DNA of 34,654 nt, from NCBI GenBank assembly GCA_002352445.1, contig DEIL01000212.1, forward strand, positions 1 to 34,654, in the 5' to 3' direction. Every line of letters begins with the position of its first letter. Position 1 is the stretch's first letter. Of this stretch, positions 8,645-16,469 are shown in pieces. Source of the stretch: Desulfobulbaceae bacterium UBA2775. GTDB lineage: Bacteria; Desulfobacterota; Desulfobulbia; Desulfobulbales; Desulfocapsaceae. The translations under genes were made by a program, and so were the position numbers. The notes below the pieces were generated by a model. It did no database searches. It was not told the origin of the DNA and worked only from the letters and a program-made list of their open reading frames with translations.

Positions 8645-9424
8645 TTAAATATCCGTTTTTCTATTAAATTCGGCAGGGGTGTTTCCGGGGGCTGAATCTT
8701 GAATCCTTATCTCTTTTAACGGAACTGGGGGAGTTTCAAATTTGCCATACCTTGTAGAGAGTTCTATTGTTTTTATTTGCTCTGTTGTGTCCTGGTACTG
8801 CCAGAAATCCTGGTCGTTTATATAGTAGATATCTGATGCTCTAAAGAGATATTTATCGTTGTCTATTATCGATGTGGTAATTATTACTTCATAATGTCCA
8901 TTCAGGGTGAGACTTGTGTTAGCCAGATCAGCGACCACTCCGGCGGCAAGAATCAGTAACTCCGCCGGAGCATCGCGCAGAACGACTATTGCGGCTGATA
9001 TTGCGGTCAGTAGTCCGGGCTGGAGAGTACGAACCCGTTGAGTAATATGGTGTACAATCTGAACTTTATACTCTATTTCGATGGCATCTTCCTTAAATTG
9101 TTTATGTGTCGGAATACCGTAGTCAACAAGATTGGTGATAAGGAGATCACGGAATGCCTTATTAAAGGTGCTTGCCTGGTGTGGTTTGCATGGCTTTGAC
9201 TCATCCCCGCAGGTTGGGTTAACATAGACGGCAGTTTCAATATTATCCGTCAAAATCAGTTCATTATTGATTCTACCTGCCAGATCCAGCGCAAGCACCT
9301 GCCAATGGTGTGATGCCTGCATTTTCTGTTGTTGTGAGTATGGGAAGCTGACGGGTTCTGGGATACCGCTTGTACAGCTGTTTAACAGCACTGCTGCACA
9401 GATAAGTATCGGGAAAAAGTGCAT
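8645..9424 (-). CDS. Hypothetical lipoprotein (259 aa)
   Basis: I chose the internal ATG at 9424 instead of an upstream ATG at 9628. It follows a strong site (GGAGG, 6 bases away), and the protein then begins as a lipoprotein: MHFFPILICAAVLLNSC with a lipobox Cys17. The mature part has a WQVLALDLAGRINNEL segment near residues 41-56 similar in style to FlgO-type proteins, Cys72 and Cys79, and a hydrophobic stretch near 138-170 that may be a membrane hairpin. I do not recognise a named family. It starts the group lipoprotein, FlgO-like lipoprotein, SDR, with only 14 bases to the next gene, and diverges from the PHP gene. Confidence 0.75.
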   Translation of the reverse strand: MHFFPILICAAVLLNSCTSGIPEPVSFPYSQQQKMQASHHWQVLALDLAGRINNELILTDNIETAVYVNPTCGDESKPCKPHQASTFNKAFRDLLITNLVDYGIPTHKQFKEDAIEIEYKVQIVHHITQRVRTLQPGLLTAISAAIVVLRDAPAELLILAAGVVADLANTSLTLNGHYEVIITTSIIDNDKYLFRASDIYYINDQDFWQYQDTTEQIKTIELSTRYGKFETPPVPLKEIRIQDSAPGNTPAEFNRKTDI

Positions 9425-9552
9425 GAAAATCCTCCGGCGCAAAATAGAGTAGCGTATTGTTTTGGCAACAGTTCTCCGACTCCTTTTTCTTTCGTGGAGT
9501 ATATGAGCCCATATGAACTTATCGGATGGAATCGAAAAAAGTAAAGGAAAAT

Positions 9553-10416
9553 ATGTCCATAGATTTACACATACACTCAACATACTCCGACGGAACGATG
9601 AGTCCCGGAGAATTAGTCGAGTATGCAAAACGGAAGGGCTTAAAAGCTATTTCGATAACCGATCATGATACTGTTGATGGTGTGACCGAGGCTGCTGGTT
9701 TGTGCAATGATGGTAAGTTGGAGTTTATCTCGGGGATTGAAGTGGGAGCTGAATTTTCAGGAATCACTATCCATATCCTGGGGTATCTCTTTGATGCAGA
9801 TAATTCTGGGCTGAAAAAGTTATTACGACGGGTGCAGGATGCAAGGAATGAGAGAAATGAACAAATTCTTTTCCTGTTAAAAAAAACAGGTATATTTATA
9901 TCAAACAGAGAACTTAGTGCTATTTCACAAATGGGCCAGACAGGCAGACCCCATATCGCCAGGCTGCTTTTTAAAAAGGGTATTGTAAAATCCATTGATG
10001 AAGCATTTCTGCGGTTTTTACGACAGGGCGCTGAGGCGTATGTTCCCCGGTTTGTTTATACTGCTGAGGAGGTGTTCAACATGATTCGGCAGGCTGGTGG
10101 AATAGGGGTTCTTGCACATCCTTTGCAATTACAAAGGACGGGTATGGATTTACATACTGCAATCAGAGAGATGACCGGAATCGGGCTCGACGGGATTGAA
10201 GTGTATTATCCCACTCATTCGAAAAAAACAAGAGCAGCTCTGATGCGCTATGTTGATGAATATGGTCTGGTGATGACCGGCGGCAGTGATTATCATGGTG
10301 ATATCAGGCCCGGGACAACCCTGGCGGGTGGAAAAAATGTCACAGTTCCTTATGATCTCCTGGCAGATATGAAAGTGCGTGCCACAACTGTCGCCAGAAG
10401 TGTAAAAGCGGGATAA
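9553..10416 (+). CDS. PHP-domain phosphoesterase (RNase AM / YciV-like)
   Basis: The protein of about 287 residues carries the PHP metal site: DLHIHSTYSDGTMSPGEL at the N-terminus, SITDHDTVDGV near residue 35, a GIEVGAEF strand, GVLAHPLQLQ in the second half and GGSDYHGDIRPG near the end. These His and Asp residues form the trinuclear metal centre. The order, and the inserted GRPHIARLLFKKG helix, fit the YciV/RNase AM group (3',5'-nucleotide bisphosphate phosphatase or 5'-3' exoribonuclease on short RNA). An ATG at 9526 is in frame, but the ATG at 9553 has AAGGA 4 bases upstream and matches the family start better. It diverges from the lipoprotein gene. Confidence 0.88.
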   Translation: MSIDLHIHSTYSDGTMSPGELVEYAKRKGLKAISITDHDTVDGVTEAAGLCNDGKLEFISGIEVGAEFSGITIHILGYLFDADNSGLKKLLRRVQDARNERNEQILFLLKKTGIFISNRELSAISQMGQTGRPHIARLLFKKGIVKSIDEAFLRFLRQGAEAYVPRFVYTAEEVFNMIRQAGGIGVLAHPLQLQRTGMDLHTAIREMTGIGLDGIEVYYPTHSKKTRAALMRYVDEYGLVMTGGSDYHGDIRPGTTLAGGKNVTVPYDLLADMKVRATTVARSVKAG

Positions 10417-10460
10417 TCTTTAATTTTCTAACACCCATGAAATATATTTCATAACGAAGC

Positions 10461-10601
10461 ATGAAAGTGATGTAGTCGGGATTCGAAGGGGTATTGCCAA
10501 AGGTCCTCGCCAGCTGTGGATCGGAGTCTCGCAGGCTCGTTTACCTGTTGTGGCAACACCCCTCCGAATCCCTCTCCTTCCAAATCACACATGACTTTCA
10601 T
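10461..10601. repeat. 141-bp imperfect inverted repeat between the PHP gene and the sigma-54 regulator
   Basis: The outer arms 10461-10473 and 10589-10601 pair with one mismatch in 13. The inner arms 10478-10499 and 10551-10572 pair at 20 of 22 positions. About 50 bases of loop remain, with a small further pairing (AGGT at 10501-10504 with ACCT at 10542-10545). No T-run follows, so it is not a typical intrinsic terminator. It could be a structured leader RNA for the regulator or a mobile palindromic element. It lies entirely upstream of the chosen regulator start at 10656. Confidence 0.7.
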
Positions 10602-10655
10602 ATAAATTTAAGCATTTCAAAAAGTACCAATTTATTAGGGCTAAGGTGTTTACGT

Positions 10656-12050
10656 ATGAATGAATATTCGATCCTTATTGTAGATGATGAACCAAATTAT
10701 CTCGTAGTTTTGTCGGAGCTGCTTCAGGATGAAGGCTTTGAAGTCTTTACCGCCCCCGATGGAGAACAGGGCATAAAAATAGTAAATGATGTTGATCTGG
10801 ATATTGTAATTACAGATATGCAGATGCCGGGTATGGACGGCATGCAGTTTATGCTGAAAATTAAAGAGAAGCTTCCGGATCTTCCTGTGATTGTTATTAC
10901 CGCCTATGCAGAAGTGGATAAAGCTGTTGAAGCAATGCAGGCCGGCGCATTCAGTTATCTGGCAAAACCATTCTCCAATGATGAACTTATTGTCAGCTTA
11001 CGTAAAGCGGCTCAACACTATGCTCTAATTAGAGAGAATACCCGATTACGCGATGAATTAAGAGGTAAAACAGGATTTAGTGGGATGGTAGGGAAAACAC
11101 CCGAAATGTTAAAGGTTTATGAACTTATTGAAAAGGTTTCCCCCACCCATGCCTCGGTGCTTATTACCGGTGAAAGCGGGACCGGTAAAGAGTTGGTTGC
11201 CAAGGCAATTCATATGAACAGCCCGAGAGAAGCACAGCCATTTATTACAGTAAATTGTGCTGCTCTTTCAGAGGGACTTCTTGAAAGTGAGTTGTTTGGA
11301 CATGAAAAAGGGGCGTTTACCGGGGCGGTCGTTATGCGAAAAGGAAGGTTTGAGCTGGCCCATAACGGCACAATTTTTTTGGATGAAATAGGTGAAATAC
11401 CCTTATCTCTCCAGTCTAAATTGCTTCGGGTTCTTCAGGAGAGGAAATTTGAAAGAGTGGGGGGGGGGAAAACCCATCAAGTGGATGTGAGGATACTCAG
11501 TGCTTCCAATCGTGATTTACGTGAAGAGGTTGCTGCCGGTAGGTTCAGAGAGGATCTCTTTTACCGGCTCAATGTTATCCCGGTTAGTCTGCCTGCATTA
11601 AGAGAACGTATGGATGATATGAAGCTCCTGGTTGAATATTTTATTGATAAATTTACAACCATTTTAAAAAAAACACAGTTACGGATTTCCGCTGATGCGT
11701 TTCGGCTACTCATGAAACTGCCTTGGGAAGGTAATATCAGGGAGTTGGAAAACACTATAGAGCGAGCTGCTATTCTTTGCAGTGATGGGGTGATTAATGC
11801 GGAAGATGTGCAACCTGATACTAGATATGATAATGAAAAATCATCCTGGGGACAGGAGATGGATCTGAATCAACTGATTCCGGAAAATGCCGGGTTGAAT
11901 GATGTGCTCTATACTATTGAAGACAAAATGTTGACCAGGGCTCTTGCCGATACGGACAATGTTCAGGCCAGAGCTGCTGAGCAGCTTGGCATTACTAAGA
12001 GTTTACTCCAGTATAAAATGAAGAAGTATGGGATAAAAAAGAAAAAATGA
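10656..12050 (+). CDS. Sigma-54-dependent response regulator (NtrC type), orphan
   Basis: The 464-residue protein has a receiver domain at 1-120 (acidic pocket at 10-12, phospho-acceptor Asp54, Thr82, Lys104), an AAA+ sigma-54 activator domain at about 143-375 (Walker A GESGTGKE 172-179, GAFTGA loop 219-224, Walker B FLDEIG 241-246) and a Fis-type helix-turn-helix at about 436-457. Phosphorylation should trigger sigma-54 promoter opening. An ATG at 10494 gives a longer frame, but those 54 codons run through the inverted repeat; the ATG at 10656 has AAGGTG 7 bases upstream and starts the receiver exactly. No histidine kinase is adjacent. Codons 268-271 contain ten consecutive G (11459-11468), inside the AAA+ domain. 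Confidence 0.95.
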   Translation: MNEYSILIVDDEPNYLVVLSELLQDEGFEVFTAPDGEQGIKIVNDVDLDIVITDMQMPGMDGMQFMLKIKEKLPDLPVIVITAYAEVDKAVEAMQAGAFSYLAKPFSNDELIVSLRKAAQHYALIRENTRLRDELRGKTGFSGMVGKTPEMLKVYELIEKVSPTHASVLITGESGTGKELVAKAIHMNSPREAQPFITVNCAALSEGLLESELFGHEKGAFTGAVVMRKGRFELAHNGTIFLDEIGEIPLSLQSKLLRVLQERKFERVGGGKTHQVDVRILSASNRDLREEVAAGRFREDLFYRLNVIPVSLPALRERMDDMKLLVEYFIDKFTTILKKTQLRISADAFRLLMKLPWEGNIRELENTIERAAILCSDGVINAEDVQPDTRYDNEKSSWGQEMDLNQLIPENAGLNDVLYTIEDKMLTRALADTDNVQARAAEQLGITKSLLQYKMKKYGIKKKK

Positions 12051-12070
12051 ATACCGGTTTTGTGAACTGG

Positions 12071-12937
12071 CTAATCCTTTTCCTGAAAACCCCAGTGAAG
12101 TTTATTGCGCAGAATGGTGAAATAATCCCTTGTCGATGAGACGATGAGCTGCAGCGAATGTTCAGCGGTTTCGATTTCAAGTAAATCGTTCTTTTGCATT
12201 ACCCAGACTGGTTGACCATCGATAATCACTTGAGCATTTTCACCGTTATCTCTGGTGTCAAGACGGGTTCGTAAGATCTTATCAGCGGGAAGTATAACTG
12301 GCCTGCTGCTGAGCATGAAAGGACAGATAGGTGTCACTAGAATTGTTGCCAGGCCAGGATGAACAAGGGGTCCACCTGCGGAGAGGTTATACCCTGTTGA
12401 TCCTGTTGGAGAAGAGAAGATTAAGCCGTCAGCTTTATAGGTGGTAATATATTTTTCATCTGCAGTGGTCGACAGGTTGAGGAGTCGATCAACAGCATTT
12501 TTGTTTATAACAATATCGTTAAGAGCATACCTGTAATCACAGGGTTCAGTGTCTCTCACAACACGTGCTTTCAGCATCAACCTGTTTTCGATTGTTACCT
12601 GATTGCTCAAAATATACTCAAGGGCACTGAAGGTTTCATTTTCTGTCAATTCAGTTAAGAAACCTAAATTTCCAAGGTTGATCCCGAGAACAGGTATAGA
12701 ATATCTGGCGGCCTGCTCGGCGATATGCAATAATGTGCCGTCTCCTCCAAGAACAATAATTATATCAAGATCAGGAGAAATTTTGTTGATAACCACGTTT
12801 ATTTTTCTGGTTTCTAACCAGTCTGTCAGGGTTGCTGCGTAGGCTTTCACAGGGGGGGCATCTTTCTTTGTGATAATCCCTGCGTTACGAAGTTCTAATT
12901 TGACTGACGTCTTGAAAGGGGGCGGGCTGTTGCTCAT
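12071..12937 (-). CDS. nadK: NAD kinase
   Basis: This cytoplasmic enzyme phosphorylates NAD to NADP using ATP or polyphosphate. The 288-residue protein has IIIVLGGDGTLLH near residues 58-70, the catalytic-Asp GGDGT motif; INLGNLGFLTE near 85-95; an LNDIV motif near 138-142; and ADGLIFSSPTGSTGYNLSAGGP near 168-189, the NAD-binding core. Length and order are typical of bacterial NadK. It converges on the sigma-54 regulator with 20 bases between the stops and no obvious shared terminator. Its upstream side holds a short copy of the TGATGGCGTCG repeat. Confidence 0.96.
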   Translation of the reverse strand: MSNSPPPFKTSVKLELRNAGIITKKDAPPVKAYAATLTDWLETRKINVVINKISPDLDIIIVLGGDGTLLHIAEQAARYSIPVLGINLGNLGFLTELTENETFSALEYILSNQVTIENRLMLKARVVRDTEPCDYRYALNDIVINKNAVDRLLNLSTTADEKYITTYKADGLIFSSPTGSTGYNLSAGGPLVHPGLATILVTPICPFMLSSRPVILPADKILRTRLDTRDNGENAQVIIDGQPVWVMQKNDLLEIETAEHSLQLIVSSTRDYFTILRNKLHWGFQEKD

Positions 12938-13072
12938 TTCAAAATGCTCTCGTGTTGGTTTTGTGTTGGTTCGAATATCATTCTATCTTGATGTGGAAAA
13001 TCTGATGGAAATTAATTCTGCAATCATATTCGAATTCAGGTAAATATCAAATTGTGCATTATTATACAATGG

Positions 13073-13132
13073 TGAACTCGTAAAAAGGTCACTCGAAGTC
13101 TACGCTTATCGGACTTTTTTACGACGCCATCA
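13073..13132 (-). repeat. Short (60-bp) copy of the TGATGGCGTCG repeat family
   Basis: Read on the minus strand it starts TGATGGCGTCGTAAAAAA and ends TGACCTTTTTACGAG, matching both ends of the longer copy at 25763. It also shares an exact 25-base block (13092-13116) with 25878-25902. The long central hairpin of the other copies is missing, so it looks like a deletion derivative. It lies between nadK and the Trm112-type gene in a 276-base gap. That gap also has a small AAAGGAA/TTCCTTT hairpin at 13160-13179 just before the zinc-ribbon gene. Confidence 0.75.
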
Positions 13133-13213
13133 TACAATAAAATTGACCTTTCTTGTTTGAAAGGAAGTTGTTTTCCTTTAATAACCATGAAACAGATTAA
13201 AGACGAGGCGATG

Positions 13214-13378
13214 ATGATAAATAAAGAGTTGATGGAAATTCTGGCCTGCCCGCAATGTAAAGGGGCTGTAAAATTGCAGGACGAGCACGGAATAATTTGT
13301 GAGAAATGCAAATTATTATATGAAATTAAAGATGACATTCCCATTATGCTTGTAGATGAGGCAAAGCGATTGAAGTAA
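13214..13378 (+). CDS. Trm112-family zinc-ribbon protein (YcaR-like)
   Basis: The 54-residue protein has two CxxC pairs, Cys12/Cys15 (ACPQCKG) and Cys29/Cys32 (CEKCK), followed by IKDDIPIMLVDEA, the signature of the bacterial Trm112/YcaR family. These are small zinc-ribbon proteins; in eukaryotes and archaea Trm112 activates methyltransferases, and in many Proteobacteria the gene sits near lpxK and kdsB. Here kdsB is 12 kb away. Two ATG codons lie next to each other; the second (13214) is better spaced from GAGG. A longer frame from 13157 is unlikely because the added residues have no family match. A 615-base gene-free block follows. Confidence 0.85.
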   Translation: MINKELMEILACPQCKGAVKLQDEHGIICEKCKLLYEIKDDIPIMLVDEAKRLK

Positions 13379-13560
13379 TACTACTGTTGAACTTGTCCAT
13401 TCTGAAAAATCTGTGTTGGCTGAAGTTGGAATTCAATAAAGTGATATTTTGACTGCAGCGTTGGTTGCGTTTTGCAGTTCAGGTATTATTGTCAGCTTGT
13501 AATGGATCAACAGTAATAGTAACAATTACCGGAAAAAATAAGCCGGGACTAAGCGCAATA

Positions 13561-13735
13561 TCCCCTGGGAGCTTGTTTGAGAATGAGCATTTTGTTCAAA
13601 ACCGCTATTTTCCAAAAAATAAGCACAGCCATAGATTTGATATCGGAGTCTACGCTTACCTGCAAGTATTATTTTTTTGAAAATAACGAAGATTTTGGAC
13701 AAAATACATTCCCGGACAAGCTCCCGGGGGGTGTA
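13561..13735. repeat. Large imperfect inverted repeat (about 60-bp arms) between the Trm112 gene and nifU
   Basis: The left arm, about 13561-13621, pairs with the right arm, about 13670-13735. The best blocks are GGGAGCTTGT with ACAAGCTCCC, ATTTTGTTCAAAA with a near-complement of TTTTGGACAAAAT, and the inner TATTTTCCAAAAAATA with TATTTTTTTGAAAATA. Pairing may weakly extend outward towards 13511 and 13766. A further pair lies just upstream: ACTGTTGA at 13382 with TCAACAGT near 13507. Thus nearly all of 13379-13770 seems built of inverted repeats, and I see no credible gene in it. Confidence 0.65.
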
Positions 13736-13770
13736 AGTGCTGATACGAAATTAATTTCTATTACAACAAA

Positions 13771-13948
13771 GGGGCTGTAAAAAAATAACATAGCCAATCT
13801 TGCATCTTATCTTCGGGTTATCTTTGAATGTTGTTCAATCGTAAAATCCTCAACGTAGCCGGCTACGTGTGCGGTTTTTTCAATCACAACATCCAAATAC
13901 AACCCAAATCCAAGCGCAATATCAGCCATGTTATTTCCCTACAGCCCC
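13771..13948. repeat. 178-bp near-symmetric palindrome just upstream of nifU
   Basis: The outer ends GGGGCTGTA (13771) and TACAGCCCC (13940-13948) pair and continue inward through AATAACAT/ATGTTATT with few mismatches, to a perfect 16-bp palindrome ACGTAGCCGGCTACGT at 13853-13868, the exact centre. The whole element folds on itself with arms of about 85 bases. It ends 45 bases before the nifU start and could act as a leader structure, a transcription barrier or a mobile palindromic element. A 12-base word AAGCGCAATATC in its right arm (13912) also occurs in the preceding repeat (13551), linking the two. Confidence 0.7.
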
Positions 13949-13993
13949 AAAACAGGAAACAATTTTCCAGGCACTCAATACCAGGAGATTTTC

Positions 13994-14830
13994 ATGTGGG
14001 AATATACAGATAAAGTGCAGCAACACTTCCTCAATCCACAGAATGTAGGAGAGGTGGAAAATGCAAGTGGTACCGGAGATGTCGGATCGCTGGCATGCGG
14101 CGATGCTTTGAAGCTGACGCTCAAAGTTGACGTAAATGATATTATAACGGAAGCAAAATTCAAAACGTTCGGTTGCGCCAGTGCGATAGCCTCCTCTTCT
14201 GTTTTGACAGAAATGGTGATTGGGATGTCGATTGACAAGGCTGCGAACATTACTAACGAGGATATTGCGGATGCCCTTGGCGGATTGCCGAAAGAAAAAA
14301 TGCACTGTTCCGTGATGGGTCGTGAGGCACTTGAAGCAGCCATTGCAGACTATCGCGGTTTAATATTGCCAATGGCTGCAGGAGAAGTAGTCTGCGAGTG
14401 TTTCGGTGTTACCGATCTGGAGGTAATCAGGGCAATTAATGAATCAAATTTGCGATCTATTGAGGAAATTACCAACTTTACTAAGGCCGGCGGCGGATGT
14501 GGAAAATGTGAAGATAAGCTTCGGGAAATTCTTCGCGATACCGTAGGAGGGAAATCCGAAATATCAAGTCCTGGTACTAAACCAAAGAAAATGACGGCTC
14601 TACAGAAGATTAAGAAAATTGAAGATGTGCTTGAAAGAGAAGTACGACCTGGCTTGAGAAAGGATGGCGGTGATATTGAACTCATCGATGTAGACGGGGA
14701 TTTTATTACGGTATCTCTTCGAGGTGCATGCAAAAGCTGTAAAAAATCACAAACTACCATAAAAGAATATGTTGAGAGAAAATTGAGAGAGCTGGTGCTG
14801 GACAGCCTTATCGTGGAGGAAGAAAATTGA
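13994..14830 (+). CDS. nifU: NifU-type Fe-S cluster scaffold protein
   Basis: The 278-residue modular protein assembles Fe-S clusters and passes them to target proteins. Residues 1-125 are the IscU-like scaffold with Cys35, Cys61 and Cys105. Residues 132-180 are the [2Fe-2S] BFD-like domain with Cys134, 136, 169 and 172. Residues 205-275 are the Nfu domain with Cys246 and Cys249 in GACKSCKK. All key cysteines are present. The ATG at 13994 follows AGGAG by 6 bases; an upstream ATG (13928) would add residues encoded by the palindrome and is rejected. nifS follows with a TGATG junction. No nitrogenase gene is seen, so general anaerobic Fe-S assembly is likely. Confidence 0.96.
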   Translation: MWEYTDKVQQHFLNPQNVGEVENASGTGDVGSLACGDALKLTLKVDVNDIITEAKFKTFGCASAIASSSVLTEMVIGMSIDKAANITNEDIADALGGLPKEKMHCSVMGREALEAAIADYRGLILPMAAGEVVCECFGVTDLEVIRAINESNLRSIEEITNFTKAGGGCGKCEDKLREILRDTVGGKSEISSPGTKPKKMTALQKIKKIEDVLEREVRPGLRKDGGDIELIDVDGDFITVSLRGACKSCKKSQTTIKEYVERKLRELVLDSLIVEEEN

Positions 14831-16014
14831 TGAGCAGTGTAAATGAAAAAGTTGTCTACATGGATAATAATGCTACAACAATGATTGCCCCGGAAGTTGT
14901 GGATGCCATGATGCCATTTCTTACTAATCTCTATGGAAACCCTTCAAGTATGCACACTTTTGGAGGGCAGGTGGGGCAGGCTGTTTCTGAGGCACGGGAA
15001 AAAGTGGCAGATATGCTGGGCGCAGAGCCGGAAGAGATAACTTTTACCAGCTGTGGAACAGAAAGCGACTCAACTGCAATTTTATCCGCTTTGAGGACAT
15101 TTCCTGAAAAAAGACATGTAGTGACAACACGGGTTGAGCATCCTGCGGTAAAGAGTCTGTGTGATAACCTTGAAACCTTGACGGGGCACAAATATAGAGT
15201 AACCCGACTGAAGGTTGATGGCGAAGGCATGATCGATATGGCTGAATATGAGGCTGTATTGACTGATGATACTGCTATTGTCAGTATTATGTGGGCTAAT
15301 AATGAGACAGGTAATATTTATCCTGTTGAAAAAATGGCAGCTATGGCCAACGAGAGAGGGATTCTTTTTCATACGGATGCTGTTCAGGCAGTCGGCAAAA
15401 TTCCAATCGACCTGAAAACACTTGATATCGATTTTCTCTCTTTGTCCGGACATAAGATTCATGCTCCGAAAGGAGTAGGGGTATTGTATATTAAAAGAGG
15501 GACTCTTTTTGTGCCGTTTCTTACAGGAGGCCATCAGGAACATGGCCGTCGAGGCGGTACTGAAAATGTAGCCTCTATTGTCGGACTGGGCATGGCATGT
15601 GAGCTTGCTTCTGAAAAGATGGAAGAAGAAAATACCAGAGTGAGACAGTTGCGTGATAAGCTGGAAGAAGGGTTACTCTCTGGTATTTCAAAGTCTCGTC
15701 TAAACGGACATAAAACAGCTCGACTGCCAAATACTTCAAATATCAGTTTTGAATTTGTCGAAGGAGAGGCTATCCTCCTGCATATGAATCGACATAAGAT
15801 ATGTGCTTCCTCCGGTTCCGCCTGTACTTCCGGTTCCCTGGAGCCATCCCATGTACTCAGGGCAATGGGAGTTCCCTTTACCGCTGCACATGGCTCAATA
15901 CGTTTTTCTCTAAGTGTCTACAACAGAGAGGAAGAAGTTGATTATATTATTGAGAAGATGCCGGCAATCATAGAACTGTTGAGAAAAATGTCACCGTTTT
16001 GGCAAGGTAACTGA
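14830..16014 (+). CDS. nifS: Cysteine desulfurase NifS
   Basis: This PLP enzyme removes sulfur from cysteine and delivers it to NifU. The 394-residue protein starts near YMDNNATTM, has the EHPAV block near 103-107, HTDAVQAVGK at 181-190, SLSGHKIHAPKG with PLP-binding Lys209, GGTENV at 242-247 and the mobile catalytic Cys332 in CASSGSACTSGS, the longer-loop class typical of NifS/IscS. Its ATG shares one base with the nifU stop (TGATG) and has GGAGG 10 bases upstream, so it is coupled to nifU. A TTG three bases earlier is a poorer start. No transcription terminator is evident. Confidence 0.97.
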   Translation: MSSVNEKVVYMDNNATTMIAPEVVDAMMPFLTNLYGNPSSMHTFGGQVGQAVSEAREKVADMLGAEPEEITFTSCGTESDSTAILSALRTFPEKRHVVTTRVEHPAVKSLCDNLETLTGHKYRVTRLKVDGEGMIDMAEYEAVLTDDTAIVSIMWANNETGNIYPVEKMAAMANERGILFHTDAVQAVGKIPIDLKTLDIDFLSLSGHKIHAPKGVGVLYIKRGTLFVPFLTGGHQEHGRRGGTENVASIVGLGMACELASEKMEEENTRVRQLRDKLEEGLLSGISKSRLNGHKTARLPNTSNISFEFVEGEAILLHMNRHKICASSGSACTSGSLEPSHVLRAMGVPFTAAHGSIRFSLSVYNREEEVDYIIEKMPAIIELLRKMSPFWQGN

Positions 16015-16469
16015 AGAGTCGGCGATACCTCTTGTAACATAAATGTTCAGGGCATAACAGAAATCGATGGAGATTTCTGAGGTCAACTACCTGAAACTGC
16101 TTGAGACAAAAACGGTATCCAATGATCTAGGTGTCCATTTATCGCTTAACCTTTTCAAGACATTTTTAAAAGAAATCTTTCTGCTTTGTTGTACATCTTG
16201 AGGCAGGAAGATTTTTTTTGTAATGTTCTAAATTCACTTTTGAGAAAAAATATTATTGTTTCTTCTGTTAAATCCTTAAATTTAAATAAAAAAAATGCTA
16301 TTGTAACTATAATGGTATTTTGAAACTCTTTCCCGGTTAGGTAAGAGTGTTATCAAAATGTTCCATTTCCGGACAGAAACCAGGGTTATTTAACCTTCTT
16401 ATGCCGCATGATGAGTTGAACAAAATCATCATGCAAAAGTGTGAATACCTTTTCCCAGGGTAAGTTGAT
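16015..16469. other. 455-bp AT-rich intergenic region before the PilB-like gene, with hairpin at 16406-16434
   Basis: I find no gene here. The middle (16200-16320) is strongly AT-rich and contains TATAAT at 16308-16313 with no good -35 box at the expected distance. A perfect 9-bp hairpin (GCATGATGA, loop of 11, TCATCATGC) lies at 16406-16434, 35 bases before the ATG, followed by AGGGTAAG as the ribosome binding site. The segment may be the promoter and 5' leader of the ATPase gene. I could not match it to a known riboswitch class by eye. Confidence 0.5.

Noticed and set aside
9441..9468. Promoter-like TTGCCA/TATTTT pair upstream of the 259-residue lipoprotein gene
   Set aside because: The transcript would start about 10 bases before the ATG, inside or next to the ribosome binding site, so it is not convincing.
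9425..9628. Longer N-terminus for the lipoprotein gene
   Set aside because: It would bury the lipoprotein signal peptide; the internal ATG has a strong GGAGG site and a proper lipobox.
10478..10572. A tRNA-like TTCGAATCC sequence on the minus strand
   Set aside because: The flanking bases do not form a T-arm, and no acceptor or anticodon arm can be built; the motif is part of the long inverted repeat.
10494..10655. N-terminal extension of the sigma-54 regulator
   Set aside because: These 54 codons run through the inverted repeat, have no domain, and the internal ATG at 10656 has a good ribosome binding site exactly before the receiver domain.
13379..13993. Small open frames between the Trm112 gene and nifU
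   Set aside because: They overlap palindromic repeats, show no domain or ribosome binding site, and look low-complexity.
13994..16014. Nitrogen-fixation cluster
   Set aside because: Only nifU and nifS are present, without nifHDK or other nif genes; in many anaerobes this pair serves general Fe-S assembly.
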